A DNA stretch of 19,321 nt, taken from positions 1 to 19,321 of the forward strand of contig CAJUSQ010000048.1 of the NCBI GenBank assembly GCA_910588885.1, given 5' to 3'. Shown here piece after piece: positions 6,569 through 14,970 of the stretch. Under the pieces are notes generated by a model that saw only the letters and a list, made by a program, of their open reading frames with translations, was not told the DNA's origin and did not search any database. Numbering within the stretch: the stretch's first letter is position 1; each line of letters begins with the position of its first letter. The translations under genes and the position numbers were made by a program. The DNA is from an uncultured Lachnospiraceae bacterium (GTDB lineage: Bacteria; Bacillota; Clostridia; Lachnospirales; Lachnospiraceae).

Positions 6569-7948
6569 CTATTTCAAAAAGAGATGAATCAGCTTCCGGT
6601 GGAATTCCCTGTAAGGCTGATACCGCATGGGCAGATCCATCCAGGTTTTCTTGTCCACAATGCTCTTGTAGTGGGAAAAGGTGTCAAAGCCTGCTTTCCC
6701 GTGGTAGGAGCCCATGCCGCTTTCGCCGAAACCGCCGAAGCCCATGGCGCTGGTGGCCAGATGGATAATGGTATCGTTGATGCAGCCGCCGCCAAAGCCG
6801 CATTCTGCAGTAACTTTCCGCGCAGCGGATTTACTGGAAGTAAAAATATACAATGCCAGGGGATGCTGCAGGGAGTTGATTTTGGCAATGGCTTCCTCCA
6901 GGGAGTGATAAGTCACAATGGGCATCAGCGGGCCGAAAATCTCCTCCTGCATCACGGCGTCCCCGAAGGATACGGGGGACAGGACGGTTGGTGCGATCCG
7001 GAGTGTTTTTTCGTCGGAATCCCCGCCCAGGATCACTTTTTCCGGTTCGATCAGTCCAAGAATCCGCCGGAAATGCTTTTCGTTTATGATTTTACCGTAA
7101 TCGGGGTTGGCAAGAGGATGTTCCCCGTATTGCAGGCGTATCTGCTTTTTGATTTCTTCGATCAGGGCATCCCGGACGGAGCTGTCGCAGTAAACATAAT
7201 CCGGAGCCACACAGGTCTGCCCGCAGTTCAGATATTTTCCGAATACGATTCGTTTGGCCGCCAGCTTCAGATTGGCGGTTTTTTCTACAATACAGGGGCT
7301 TTTTCCGCCCAATTCCAAAGTGACGGGGGTTAAATGGGCAGCGGCCTGCTTCATGACCTCTTTTCCTACCGCCTGGCTTCCGGTAAAGAAAATATAGTCA
7401 AAATGCTGCTGAAGAAGGCAGGTGTTTTCTGCCCGGCCTCCGGTAACAACGGCAGCGAATTTTTCCTCAAAGCATTCGGAGATGATTTCCTGTATGAGCT
7501 CCCCGGTGGCCGGAGCGTAGGCGCTCGGTTTGATAACGGCGGTATTTCCGGCAGCAATGGCATCTACCAGCGGGTCCATCGTTAAGAGGAAGGGATAGTT
7601 CCAGGGGCTCATAATCAGGGCCACACCGTAGGGGGAGGGCTTTTGAAAGCTTCTGGAATGGAACTGGGCCAAAGGTGTTGGAACCCGCTTTTCCCTGGAA
7701 AAACGGGCGGCATGTTTTTTCATATAAGAAATTTCGCTTAAAACCAGTCCGGTTTCGCACATATAGCTTTCAAAGCTGCTTTTACCGAGATCCTGCCGGA
7801 GCGCAGCGTTGATTTTATCCTGGCGGCAGCGAATGGCAGCCGCTAATGTTTCCAGGGACTGGATTCTGCGGCTTACGGGCAGGGTGGCGCCGGAATAAAA
7901 ATAGCGGCGTTGTTTTTCGACGATTTGTTTGATTTCTGTTTCCTTCAT
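6569..7948 (-). CDS. aldehyde dehydrogenase, class-3-like (NAD(P)+)
   Basis: It oxidises an aldehyde to the carboxylic acid with NAD(P)+ in the cytoplasm. Visible motifs are SPWNYPF with N117, KPSAYAP around K140, FTGSQAVGK, the general base E212 in LELGGKSP and the nucleophile C246 in NCGQTC. At 459 aa and without a long N-terminal arm it fits the ALDH3/coniferyl-fatty aldehyde group, not the CoA-acylating type. The hydrophobic tail (HLIHLFLK) recalls membrane-anchored ALDH3 enzymes but is short. AAAGGAG lies 6 nt before the ATG. The alcohol dehydrogenase gene ends 50 bp upstream on the same strand, so alcohol to aldehyde to acid conversion (or the reverse first step) by one operon is likely. 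The substrate is unknown. Confidence 0.93.
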   Translation of the reverse strand: MKETEIKQIVEKQRRYFYSGATLPVSRRIQSLETLAAAIRCRQDKINAALRQDLGKSSFESYMCETGLVLSEISYMKKHAARFSREKRVPTPLAQFHSRSFQKPSPYGVALIMSPWNYPFLLTMDPLVDAIAAGNTAVIKPSAYAPATGELIQEIISECFEEKFAAVVTGGRAENTCLLQQHFDYIFFTGSQAVGKEVMKQAAAHLTPVTLELGGKSPCIVEKTANLKLAAKRIVFGKYLNCGQTCVAPDYVYCDSSVRDALIEEIKKQIRLQYGEHPLANPDYGKIINEKHFRRILGLIEPEKVILGGDSDEKTLRIAPTVLSPVSFGDAVMQEEIFGPLMPIVTYHSLEEAIAKINSLQHPLALYIFTSSKSAARKVTAECGFGGGCINDTIIHLATSAMGFGGFGESGMGSYHGKAGFDTFSHYKSIVDKKTWMDLPMRYQPYREFHRKLIHLFLK

Positions 7949-7998
7949 AAACGGCTCCTTTCACGCGGGTAAGAGTTTCCGACAAATGTCGGTTTTGA

Positions 7999-9201
7999 TT
8001 ACGGTTCCATCAGCTGGCGATAAAATACCTCCAGCTCCTTTGCATTCATCAATACCGGAACGGGGTAAAGGGGATTGGCCTCTTTATCCGCGTAATGGGC
8101 CAGCTTCGGAATGTCCTCTTCCCGGATCTCCGGGATGGTATCGCCGATTTGGTACCGTTTTTTCATATCCCGAAGGGCCTGAAGGAAGGCGTCAGCCGCC
8201 TGCTTCTGGGGTGTGGATTTCTCTGCAAGCCCGGCTGCCACGGCCAGATGGTGCAGCTTTTTGGAAACGGCCGGCCCGTAGGCTTCCAGGACAAAGGGGA
8301 GCAGGACGGCATTTGCCAGGCCGTGGGGAACATTATATTCCCCGCCCAGGGAATGGGCTACCGCATGGACATAGCCCACATAGGACTTGGTAAAAGCACA
8401 GCCGGCGTAGAAGGAAGCCTTCAGCATATTTTTCCGGGCTGAGATATTGCTGCCGTCTGTGTAAGCCGTGTCCAGATTCTGAAAAATAAGGCTGACGGCC
8501 AGCAGGGCATCCTTCCTGGTCCCGTAGGTGGTGGAATTGCCGATGTAGGCTTCTACGGCATGGGTTAGGGCGTCCATTCCGGTAGTTGCCGTAATAAAGG
8601 GCGGAAGGCTTACCGTTACCTTCGGGTCCAAAACCGCGTAGCGGGGAATCAGGGGGAAATCGTTAATCGCATATTTGTGGCGGGTCTGGGCATCCGTAAT
8701 GACTGCGGCCAATGTGGTTTCGCTGCCGGTTCCTGCGGTAGTGGGAATTGCGATCAAAAGGGGCAGGCGTTTGCGGACCTTCAGGATGCCTTTCATCCGG
8801 GACAAGGGCAGGTGGGGCCTGGCAACCCTGGCGCCCAGGGCTTTGGCGCAATCCATGCTGGAACCGCCGCCGAACCCGATCACGGCATTGCAGCCGTTTT
8901 CGTAATACAGGGACAGGGCTTCGCAGACATTGGCCGTGGTGGGGTTTGCCACTGTTTTATCATAAATTACATAGGGAATCCCGGCTGTTTTCAGCGATTT
9001 TTCCAGCCGCTTTGTCAGTCCCAGCCCGGTGATTCCGGCATCGGTGATAATCAAAACGCTTCCACATCGTTTTTTGGTCAAAAGCTGTGGAATGGCGTTG
9101 ACGCTGCCCAAAATCTTAGGCTTCCGATAGGGCAGGAAGGGAAGGGCGATTTTAAAAGCGGTCTGGAAGGTTCGGCAGTATATTTTTCGAAAACAATTCA
9201 T
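7999..9201 (-). CDS. iron-containing (type III) alcohol dehydrogenase
   Basis: It interconverts an alcohol and an aldehyde with NAD(P)H. The nucleotide-binding GFGGGSSMDCAKA (about 109-121) and PTTAGTGSE (153-161) are present. The four metal ligands align with FucO: D210 and H214 in GMDALTHAVE, H279 in YVHAVAH, and H293 in NVPHGLANA, with the family spacing of 4 and 14 residues. At 400 aa it is normal length with a basic N-terminal extension of about 25 residues. The ATG follows AAAGGA at a rather wide spacing of about 11 nt. It is first gene of a two-gene operon with the aldehyde dehydrogenase, driven by a perfect consensus promoter, so expression should be strong unless repressed. The alcohol substrate cannot be told from sequence. 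Confidence 0.93.
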   Translation of the reverse strand: MNCFRKIYCRTFQTAFKIALPFLPYRKPKILGSVNAIPQLLTKKRCGSVLIITDAGITGLGLTKRLEKSLKTAGIPYVIYDKTVANPTTANVCEALSLYYENGCNAVIGFGGGSSMDCAKALGARVARPHLPLSRMKGILKVRKRLPLLIAIPTTAGTGSETTLAAVITDAQTRHKYAINDFPLIPRYAVLDPKVTVSLPPFITATTGMDALTHAVEAYIGNSTTYGTRKDALLAVSLIFQNLDTAYTDGSNISARKNMLKASFYAGCAFTKSYVGYVHAVAHSLGGEYNVPHGLANAVLLPFVLEAYGPAVSKKLHHLAVAAGLAEKSTPQKQAADAFLQALRDMKKRYQIGDTIPEIREEDIPKLAHYADKEANPLYPVPVLMNAKELEVFYRQLMEP

Positions 9202-9264
9202 GATGGGATCAATCCTTTCCTATTAAATAACATGTCGCAAAAGTTTGGAATTCAAAACACCTTG

Positions 9265-9293
9265 ATTATAGTAAGAAACGTTACATTTGTCAA
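9265..9293 (-). promoter_or_regulatory. perfect consensus SigA promoter for the ADH-ALDH operon
   Basis: On the minus strand TTGACA (9293-9288), exactly 17 bp, then TATAAT (9270-9265). Inside the spacer lies GTAA-N6-TTAC (9271-9284), an inverted repeat with an AACGTT core nearby, placed where a repressor would block polymerase. Confidence 0.85.
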
Positions 9294-9314
9294 TCGGATT
9301 TGGAAAATTATGGC

Positions 9315-9343
9315 TTATCAAAAAGGGGAAAATATGGTATGAT
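9315..9343 (+). promoter_or_regulatory. SigA-type promoter for the chemoreceptor gene
   Basis: TTATCA (9315-9320), 17 bp, then TATGAT (9338-9343). It is divergent from the ADH promoter with 21 bp between the two -35 boxes, so one bound protein could affect both. I see no sigma-28 motif. Confidence 0.5.
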
Positions 9344-9399
9344 TAGATAATGAAGTGCCGAACTTTATTAATATTTTTACTTCATGGAGGGATCTGAAA

Positions 9400-11067
9400 A
9401 TGGAAAAAAACCAAACGTTCGAAAAAGGAAGGAAAAGGCATTATAAAAAAATCGGACGGAAAATCGGTTTGGTAGTGGTTGTCATGCAGATGGTTTCTGT
9501 GATACTGGCAATGGTGATCTGTGTATGCATCTTTGATTCTTTGATTATGAAGATGCTGGAAGACCGTTGTGTGGACGGTACGAATATGCTGGCCTATGAA
9601 TTGGAGCGGGGCGTTAGCATAGAAGACCAGAACCAATTGCTGGATGAACTGAAAAGCCGCATGGGCTGCGAATTTACGATTTTCGAAGGGGATACCCGTG
9701 CCTACAGCACGGTAACGCAAAACGGCCAGAGGGCAGTGGGAACCAAGCTGTCGGAAGAAATCAGTGAGATTGTGCTGAAGCAGGGCCGGGCTTATGTTGG
9801 GGAGGCAAACATTCTCGGGAAAGGCTTTTTGTGTTCCTATGTTCCGGTGAAGGGAGCGGATGGACAGACAGTGGGCCTGCTTTTTGCCGGGATATCCAAG
9901 GAGGAAGCGGATCAGGAAACCTTTACGGCCATTGTTCTGGCAGTGGTGGTGAGCATTGCGGCAATTCTGATCTGTGTGGTCATTATGGCAGCTTTTTTGC
10001 GGAAGCAGATTTCCACACCTCTTGGAAAGATTACCAAAGTAGCGGAGAGACTGGAGCACGGCGATTTGGGGCTGGCCAGCGGCGAGGAAGTGCATGTCCG
10101 TATTTCCTCCAATGACGAGATCGGAATGCTGGGACAGATTTTTGAGGAAACCATCCGCCGCCTGCGGGCTTATATCGGAGAGATTGGGGAAGTGTTAGGC
10201 GCAATTGCCGGAGGGAATCTGACACAGGGGACCAGTCTGGATTATATGGGAGACTTCCGCTTTATCCGGAAATCCCTGGACAGCATCCAGGAGGAGCTGA
10301 ATCATACCATGGGACAGATTTCGGCCAGCGCCGGGCATGTTTCGGTAGGTTCCGACCAGGTATCCGGCAGCGCCCAATCTTTGGCACAGGGGGCAGCAGA
10401 ACAGGCCAGCTCCATTCAGGAGATATCCGCTACCCTGGCTGATATTTCGGAAAATGCCCAAAGGACTTCTGCGACAGCTGCGGAAGCAGGGGAATTTGTC
10501 AATCAGGTAAGCACCCATTTGGGCGTCAGCATGGAGAGCGTCAAGGAACTGAACGCTGCTATGGAGGATATATCCAGCTCTTCTACGGAAATCAGTACCA
10601 TTATCTCCACGATTGAAAACATTGCGTTTCAGATTAATATCCTGGCCCTGAACGCTTCGGTGGAAGCCGCCCGGGCGGGTACGGCAGGGAAAGGCTTTGC
10701 GGTGGTGGCAGAGGAAGTAAGCAATCTGGCAACCAAATCGGATGAAGCGGCCAAGGCAACCAAGGATTTGATCGGCAGCTCCATTGAAGCGGTTACAAGA
10801 GGCGGCCAGGTGGTCGGCCAGGTGACCGAATCCCTGGATCAGACAAATCAGATTGCAGGACACGTAACCGGAAAAATGTCCGCCGTTGTAGAGGCGGTAA
10901 ATCGCCAGACTCAGGCGATCACACAGGTGACGGAGGGAATTGAGCAGATCTCCGCCGTCGTTCAGACCAATTCCGCCAGCAGTGAAGAATGTGCCGCTGC
11001 CAGCCAGGAGATGAATACTCAGGCAGGGCTTTTGAAGGAACTGATTCGCGCGTTTAAGCTGAAATAA
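9400..11067 (+). CDS. methyl-accepting chemotaxis protein with single Cache sensor
   Basis: This membrane receptor signals to CheA/CheW and steers flagellar rotation. Membrane segment 1 is at about 22-45. The extracellular part (46-175) has the sCache pattern: GCEFTIFEGDTRAYST, VGTKLSEEI, GRAYVGEANILGKGF, YVPVKGADGQTVGLLFAGI. Membrane segment 2 (about 176-200) is followed by HAMP (about 200-255) and a long cytoplasmic coiled coil. The conserved hairpin tip INILALNASVEAARAG lies near residues 411-426. No C-terminal CheR-docking pentapeptide is present. The 555-aa length is typical. I chose ATG 9400, 8 nt after GGAGGG (9386-9391); the upstream GTG at 9355 has no such site. It stands alone with its own promoter and terminator. 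The ligand is unknown, though these Cache domains often sense small carboxylates. Confidence 0.95.
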   Translation: MEKNQTFEKGRKRHYKKIGRKIGLVVVVMQMVSVILAMVICVCIFDSLIMKMLEDRCVDGTNMLAYELERGVSIEDQNQLLDELKSRMGCEFTIFEGDTRAYSTVTQNGQRAVGTKLSEEISEIVLKQGRAYVGEANILGKGFLCSYVPVKGADGQTVGLLFAGISKEEADQETFTAIVLAVVVSIAAILICVVIMAAFLRKQISTPLGKITKVAERLEHGDLGLASGEEVHVRISSNDEIGMLGQIFEETIRRLRAYIGEIGEVLGAIAGGNLTQGTSLDYMGDFRFIRKSLDSIQEELNHTMGQISASAGHVSVGSDQVSGSAQSLAQGAAEQASSIQEISATLADISENAQRTSATAAEAGEFVNQVSTHLGVSMESVKELNAAMEDISSSSTEISTIISTIENIAFQINILALNASVEAARAGTAGKGFAVVAEEVSNLATKSDEAAKATKDLIGSSIEAVTRGGQVVGQVTESLDQTNQIAGHVTGKMSAVVEAVNRQTQAITQVTEGIEQISAVVQTNSASSEECAAASQEMNTQAGLLKELIRAFKLK

Positions 11068-11117
11068 AAACGCCGCAGACAGCAGGGCAGCTGTGAAGGA
11101 AGAATAAAGGATTTGCA

Positions 11118-11164
11118 AAAAAGCAGCCATAAAAGAAGAGGTCACTTTTATGGCTGTTTTTTTT
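11118..11164 (+). terminator. intrinsic terminator after the chemoreceptor gene
   Basis: CAGCCATAAAAG (11124-11135) and CTTTTATGGCTG (11145-11156) form a perfect 12-bp stem with a 9-nt loop, followed by eight T residues (11157-11164) and preceded by A residues. Confidence 0.92.
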
Positions 11165-11184
11165 GAGGAAACGGCAGGAACCGG

Positions 11185-11217
11185 TTGGCAAACTTGCCAT
11201 CCGGGTATATTTATGAT
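11185..11217 (+). promoter_or_regulatory. promoter/operator region of the mutarotase-GTPase-nuclease operon
   Basis: TTGGCA (11185-11190) with TATATT (11206-11211, 15 bp spacing) or TATGAT (11212-11217, 21 bp) gives only a suboptimal promoter. The -35 region contains the palindrome TGGCAA-AC-TTGCCA (11186-11199), a likely operator. Suboptimal spacing fits a promoter that needs an activator or is repressed. Confidence 0.4.
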
Positions 11218-11254
11218 AGCATAGGATATAACGTTTTGAAAAAGGAGGTAGTTC

Positions 11255-12127
11255 ATGACAGCATATACCTTGAAAAATCAGGATATTACCATACAAATTG
11301 CGTCCCTGGGGGCGGAGCTTACATCCCTTTTGGACAATGAAACCGGAACGGAATACATGTGGTGTGCCGATCAGGCTTATTGGAAACGAAGTTCGCCCGT
11401 ACTGTTTCCGGTGGTAGGATCCTATAGAAATAATGAGTCCCGCTACCGGGGAAAGACCTATTCCTTACCCCAGCACGGCTTTGCCCGGGATCTGGAATTT
11501 ACGCTGCTTTCACAGACCGGGGACAGCATTTGGTTTGTACTGGAAGATACGGAAGAAACCAGGGCCAAATTTCCCTTTGCATACCGGCTGGAGATCGGTT
11601 ATACCCTTGCGGGACGCTCTGTTCAGGTATCCTGGCGGGTTTCCAATCCGGCCCAGGAGCCCATGTATTTTTCTATTGGAGGCCATCCGGCGTTTCGCTG
11701 TCCCTTAAAGGAAGGGGAGGCACAGACCGACTATTCCCTTGCCTTTGACGTGCCGGGGCCTTTGGAAAGCCGTCTGCTTGGAAAAGGCGGAGTAAGCGAC
11801 AGGTTCCGGGCTTATCCCCTTTTGGAAGGACGGATGCGGATTACCGGGGATCTGTTTGACGGAGACGCTCTGATTATTGAAAACCATCAGGCCCGGAAGG
11901 TTTCCCTGGTAAATCCTGCCGGAGAGGTATATCTTACGGTGAATTTTGACGCCCCCTTGTTCGGCATCTGGTCCCCGCCCAGGAAACAGGCCCCCTTTGT
12001 CTGTATTGAACCCTGGTACGGCCGGGCAGATCATGAAGCCTTTGAAGGAGAGCTGGATCAGCGGGAATGGGGAAATGAGCTGGGGCCGGGCAAAGTGTTT
12101 GAAGCGTCTTATCGGATTCTGGTGTAA
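11255..12127 (+). CDS. aldose 1-epimerase family protein (LacX/YeaD-like mutarotase)
   Basis: The family interconverts alpha and beta anomers of sugars or sugar phosphates in the cytoplasm. The 290-aa sequence shows the beta-sandwich mutarotase motifs: PVLFPVVGSYRN (48-59), QHGFARD with H74, SIGGHPAF with H144, and FVCIEPWYGRAD whose Glu should be the catalytic base. The best likeness is to the LacX/YeaD group of Firmicutes rather than GalM. AAGGAGG lies 6 nt before ATG 11255. The GTPase gene begins 18 bp after its stop with no terminator between, so they are probably co-transcribed, although no functional link is obvious. The specific sugar cannot be decided. Confidence 0.88.
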   Translation: MTAYTLKNQDITIQIASLGAELTSLLDNETGTEYMWCADQAYWKRSSPVLFPVVGSYRNNESRYRGKTYSLPQHGFARDLEFTLLSQTGDSIWFVLEDTEETRAKFPFAYRLEIGYTLAGRSVQVSWRVSNPAQEPMYFSIGGHPAFRCPLKEGEAQTDYSLAFDVPGPLESRLLGKGGVSDRFRAYPLLEGRMRITGDLFDGDALIIENHQARKVSLVNPAGEVYLTVNFDAPLFGIWSPPRKQAPFVCIEPWYGRADHEAFEGELDQREWGNELGPGKVFEASYRILV

Positions 12128-12145
12128 GGAAGGGTGTAGTTGGTT

Positions 12146-14968
12146 ATGGGTACAAACGGATCGGGTCATTTGGTAATAGGGCTGCTGGCCCATGTGGACG
12201 CAGGAAAAACCACCCTTGCGGAAAGCCTGCTTTACACCGGCGGGATACTTCGCAGGATGGGCCGGGTAGACCATAAGGACGCATTTCTGGATACGTATGA
12301 GCTGGAACGGGAAAGGGGCATTACGATTTTTGCAAAACAGGCAGAGCTTTCCATCGGGGACAAGCAGGTGACACTGCTGGATACGCCCGGCCATGTGGAT
12401 TTTTCCGCGGAAATGGAACGTACCCTGCAGGTATTGGATTATGCGGTTTTGATTATCAGCGGGACGGACGGCATACAAAGCCATGTGGAAACCCTCTGGA
12501 AGCTGCTTTCCCGCTATCGGATTCCGGTGTTTTTATTCGTCAATAAAATGGATCTGGCAGGGGAGAAGAAGGAAGCTCTGCTGCAGGAACTGAAGGGCAG
12601 GCTGTCGGAAAACTGCCTGGATTTTACCAACGCCCGGGAATTTCTGACCGAAGAGAAGGAAACTGCCCGGGATTTTCTGGAAAGTCTTGCCCTCTGTGAC
12701 GAAGGGGTCATGGAACAGTACCTGGAACGGGGCAGCATTTCGGGGCAGCAGGTCCGGACGATGATTCAGGAGCGGAAGGTATTTCCCTGCTATTTCGGTT
12801 CCGCTCTGAAGCTTCAGGGAATCGAAGCCTTTGGGGAGGGATTGTCAGATTTTTCACAATATCCGGAATATCCGGAAGCATTCGGCGCCCGGGTATTTAA
12901 GATTTCCCGGGATGCTCAGGGAAACCGGCTGACCCATATGAAAATTACCGGAGGAAGCCTGAAGGTAAAGACCCCGTTAAGGGGAGTGGGAGCCGGTGGG
13001 CAGGCATGGCAGGAAAAGGCCAATCAGCTGCGCCGCTGTTCCGGCAGCGGCTACGAGCTGGAAATGGAGGTCGGCGCGGGAAATATCTGTGCGGCTACGG
13101 GCCTGACCCAAACCTTTGCAGGGGAAGGGCTTGGAATAGAGGAAAATGTAACGCTTCCGATTTTGGAGCCGGTATTGAACTATCGGCTTCTGGTGCCGGA
13201 GGATTGTAATGTCCATACCCTGATGCAGCAGCTTTCCTGGCTGGAGGAGGAGGAACCCCTTCTGCATGTGCTGTGGCAGGAGGAAACAGGAGAAATCCAC
13301 CTGCAGCTCATGGGTGAAGTACAGACGGAGGTGCTGAAAACCATGATCCGGGAGCGGTTTCAGACAGAGGTGGACTTCGGAAACGGGACCATTGTCTATA
13401 AGGAAACCCTTACGGAGCCGGTAGAGGGCGTCGGGCATTTCGAACCTCTGCGTCATTATGCCGAGGTACATCTTTTGTTGGAGCCGGGGGAAGCAGGCAG
13501 CGGATTGCAGTTCGGATCCTCCTGCAGTGAAGATGAGCTGGATAAAAACTGGCAGCGGCTGGTTTTGACCCATTTGGAAGAAAAAAAGCATAAAGGGGTA
13601 CTGACCGGGTCGGAAATCACCGATATGAAAATTACCCTGGTTGCCGGACGGGCACACCAAAAGCATACGGAAGGCGGGGATTTCCGGCAGGCCACATACC
13701 GTGCCCTGCGGCAGGGGCTGAAGATGGGAAACAGCCGCCTGCTGGAGCCGGTCTATGAATACAGCCTGGAGCTCCCTTCGGAAATGGTGGGACGTGCGAT
13801 GACGGACCTGCGGAGGATGCATGGGGAAGTCCTGGGGCCGGAACCGGCCGGGCAAAAGGGAGAGCTGTCACGGCTGACCGGAACGGTTCCTGCGGCTACG
13901 GTCCAGGGGTATCAGCAGGAGCTGACGGCCTATAGCAGGGGACAGGGCCGCCTGTCCTGTACGCTGGCAGGCTATCGGCCCTGTCATAACGAAGCGGAAG
14001 TCATAGAAGCGATGGGGTATGATTCCGAGGGGGATTTGGACAACCCCACCGGTTCCGTATTCTGCGCCCATGGAGCGGGCTTCGTGGTGCGCTACGACCA
14101 GGTATATGATTATATGCATGTGGAGGGGATTTTGACGAAAAAAGCGCCGGAGACCAAGGAAGACCTGCCTGTCGAAACCAGGACGTACCCGGCAGAGCCG
14201 TTGGATGAAAAAGAACTGGAAGCGATTTTCAAGCATACCTACGGGGACGGGAACCAGGAACGAAAGGGCTGGAAGAAAAAAGGCCGAAGCGGGCCGAAGA
14301 CGACGGTGTACGGGAAAGAACCTTTTACAGGGGCATATGGGAAGGACTTGAATGGGGCTGCCCAAAAGCAGCGGATTTCCGGAGTAAAGAACGCAAAAGG
14401 CCATACCGGAGAAAAGGAATACCTTCTGGTGGACGGATATAATATTATTTTCGGCTGGGAGGAGCTGAAGGATTTGGCGCAGACAGACATCGGGGCCGCC
14501 CGGGGCGCATTGATGGATATTTTAAGCAATTATCAGGGGTATAAGAACAATACGCTGATCCTGGTCTTTGATGCCTATAAGGTAGAGGGAAATCCGGGAA
14601 CCAGCCAAAAATATCACAATATCCATGTGGTATACACCAAGGAAGCGGAAACGGCAGATCAATATATTGAAAAAGTAACCCATGAGATCGGGCGTGGGAA
14701 CAGGGTGACGGTAGCCACCTCCGACGGGCTGGAGCAGATGATCATCCTGGGGCAGGGGGCATCCCGCATGTCCGCCCGGAGCTTATGGGAGGAGATTGAA
14801 GCTTCCAATGTGGAGATTCGCAGGGAATTGAGCCGCTTTGTTCCGGAGGGCAGGAATTATCTGTGGGAGCATTTGTCCGGGGAACTGTCCGAAGAGTTGG
14901 AAAAAGTACGGCTGGGAAAGCGGGAAATGGGGAAAGCCAAAGAACAGAGCCATGACAAAAAGGAGTGA
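12146..14968 (+). CDS. EF-G/TetM-like ribosomal GTPase fused to a C-terminal YacP/Rae1-like NYN endonuclease
   Basis: Residues 1 to about 690 align along the whole of TetM/TetO: P-loop AHVDAGKT (15-22), RGITI (57-61), DTPGH (79-83), NKMD (133-136), then the later EF-G-type domains. The domain IV loop that in TetM reads SPVSTPADFR is HQKHTEGGDFR (504-514) here, so the tetracycline-displacing residues are missing. After a basic linker (about 700-755) comes a YacP/Rae1-type domain (about 758-900): LLVDGYNIIF (D763), LVFDAY (D809), ETADQYIEKV (D838) and TSDGLEQ (D860), all matching acidic motifs of B. subtilis YacP, which cuts mRNA in the ribosomal A site. The product is 940 aa against about 640 for TetM. 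ATG 12146 fits homology but lies 11 nt from GGAAGGG; the in-frame TTG at 12140 has better spacing. I infer GTP-dependent ribosome binding followed by RNA cleavage, not tetracycline resistance. Confidence 0.9.
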   Translation: MGTNGSGHLVIGLLAHVDAGKTTLAESLLYTGGILRRMGRVDHKDAFLDTYELERERGITIFAKQAELSIGDKQVTLLDTPGHVDFSAEMERTLQVLDYAVLIISGTDGIQSHVETLWKLLSRYRIPVFLFVNKMDLAGEKKEALLQELKGRLSENCLDFTNAREFLTEEKETARDFLESLALCDEGVMEQYLERGSISGQQVRTMIQERKVFPCYFGSALKLQGIEAFGEGLSDFSQYPEYPEAFGARVFKISRDAQGNRLTHMKITGGSLKVKTPLRGVGAGGQAWQEKANQLRRCSGSGYELEMEVGAGNICAATGLTQTFAGEGLGIEENVTLPILEPVLNYRLLVPEDCNVHTLMQQLSWLEEEEPLLHVLWQEETGEIHLQLMGEVQTEVLKTMIRERFQTEVDFGNGTIVYKETLTEPVEGVGHFEPLRHYAEVHLLLEPGEAGSGLQFGSSCSEDELDKNWQRLVLTHLEEKKHKGVLTGSEITDMKITLVAGRAHQKHTEGGDFRQATYRALRQGLKMGNSRLLEPVYEYSLELPSEMVGRAMTDLRRMHGEVLGPEPAGQKGELSRLTGTVPAATVQGYQQELTAYSRGQGRLSCTLAGYRPCHNEAEVIEAMGYDSEGDLDNPTGSVFCAHGAGFVVRYDQVYDYMHVEGILTKKAPETKEDLPVETRTYPAEPLDEKELEAIFKHTYGDGNQERKGWKKKGRSGPKTTVYGKEPFTGAYGKDLNGAAQKQRISGVKNAKGHTGEKEYLLVDGYNIIFGWEELKDLAQTDIGAARGALMDILSNYQGYKNNTLILVFDAYKVEGNPGTSQKYHNIHVVYTKEAETADQYIEKVTHEIGRGNRVTVATSDGLEQMIILGQGASRMSARSLWEEIEASNVEIRRELSRFVPEGRNYLWEHLSGELSEELEKVRLGKREMGKAKEQSHDKKE
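14957..14965 (+). promoter_or_regulatory. ribosome binding site inside the GTPase-NYN gene end
   Basis: AAAAAGGAG lies within the last codons of the upstream gene and 5 nt before ATG 14971. It decides the start of the next gene, since the in-frame GTG at 14965 is part of this site. The upstream stop (14966-14968) and the new ATG are separated by 2 nt, which favours translational coupling. Confidence 0.75.
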
Positions 14969-14970
14969 CC

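Noticed and set aside
9265..9300. Rex (redox) operator at the alcohol dehydrogenase promoter
   Set aside because: No match to the clostridial pattern TTGTTAA-N4-TTAACAA is visible; only the shorter GTAA-N6-TTAC repeat is there.
12146..14968. Tetracycline resistance gene of the Tet(M) class
   Set aside because: The family fold is right, but the key domain IV loop differs, the protein is 300 aa longer and carries a nuclease domain.
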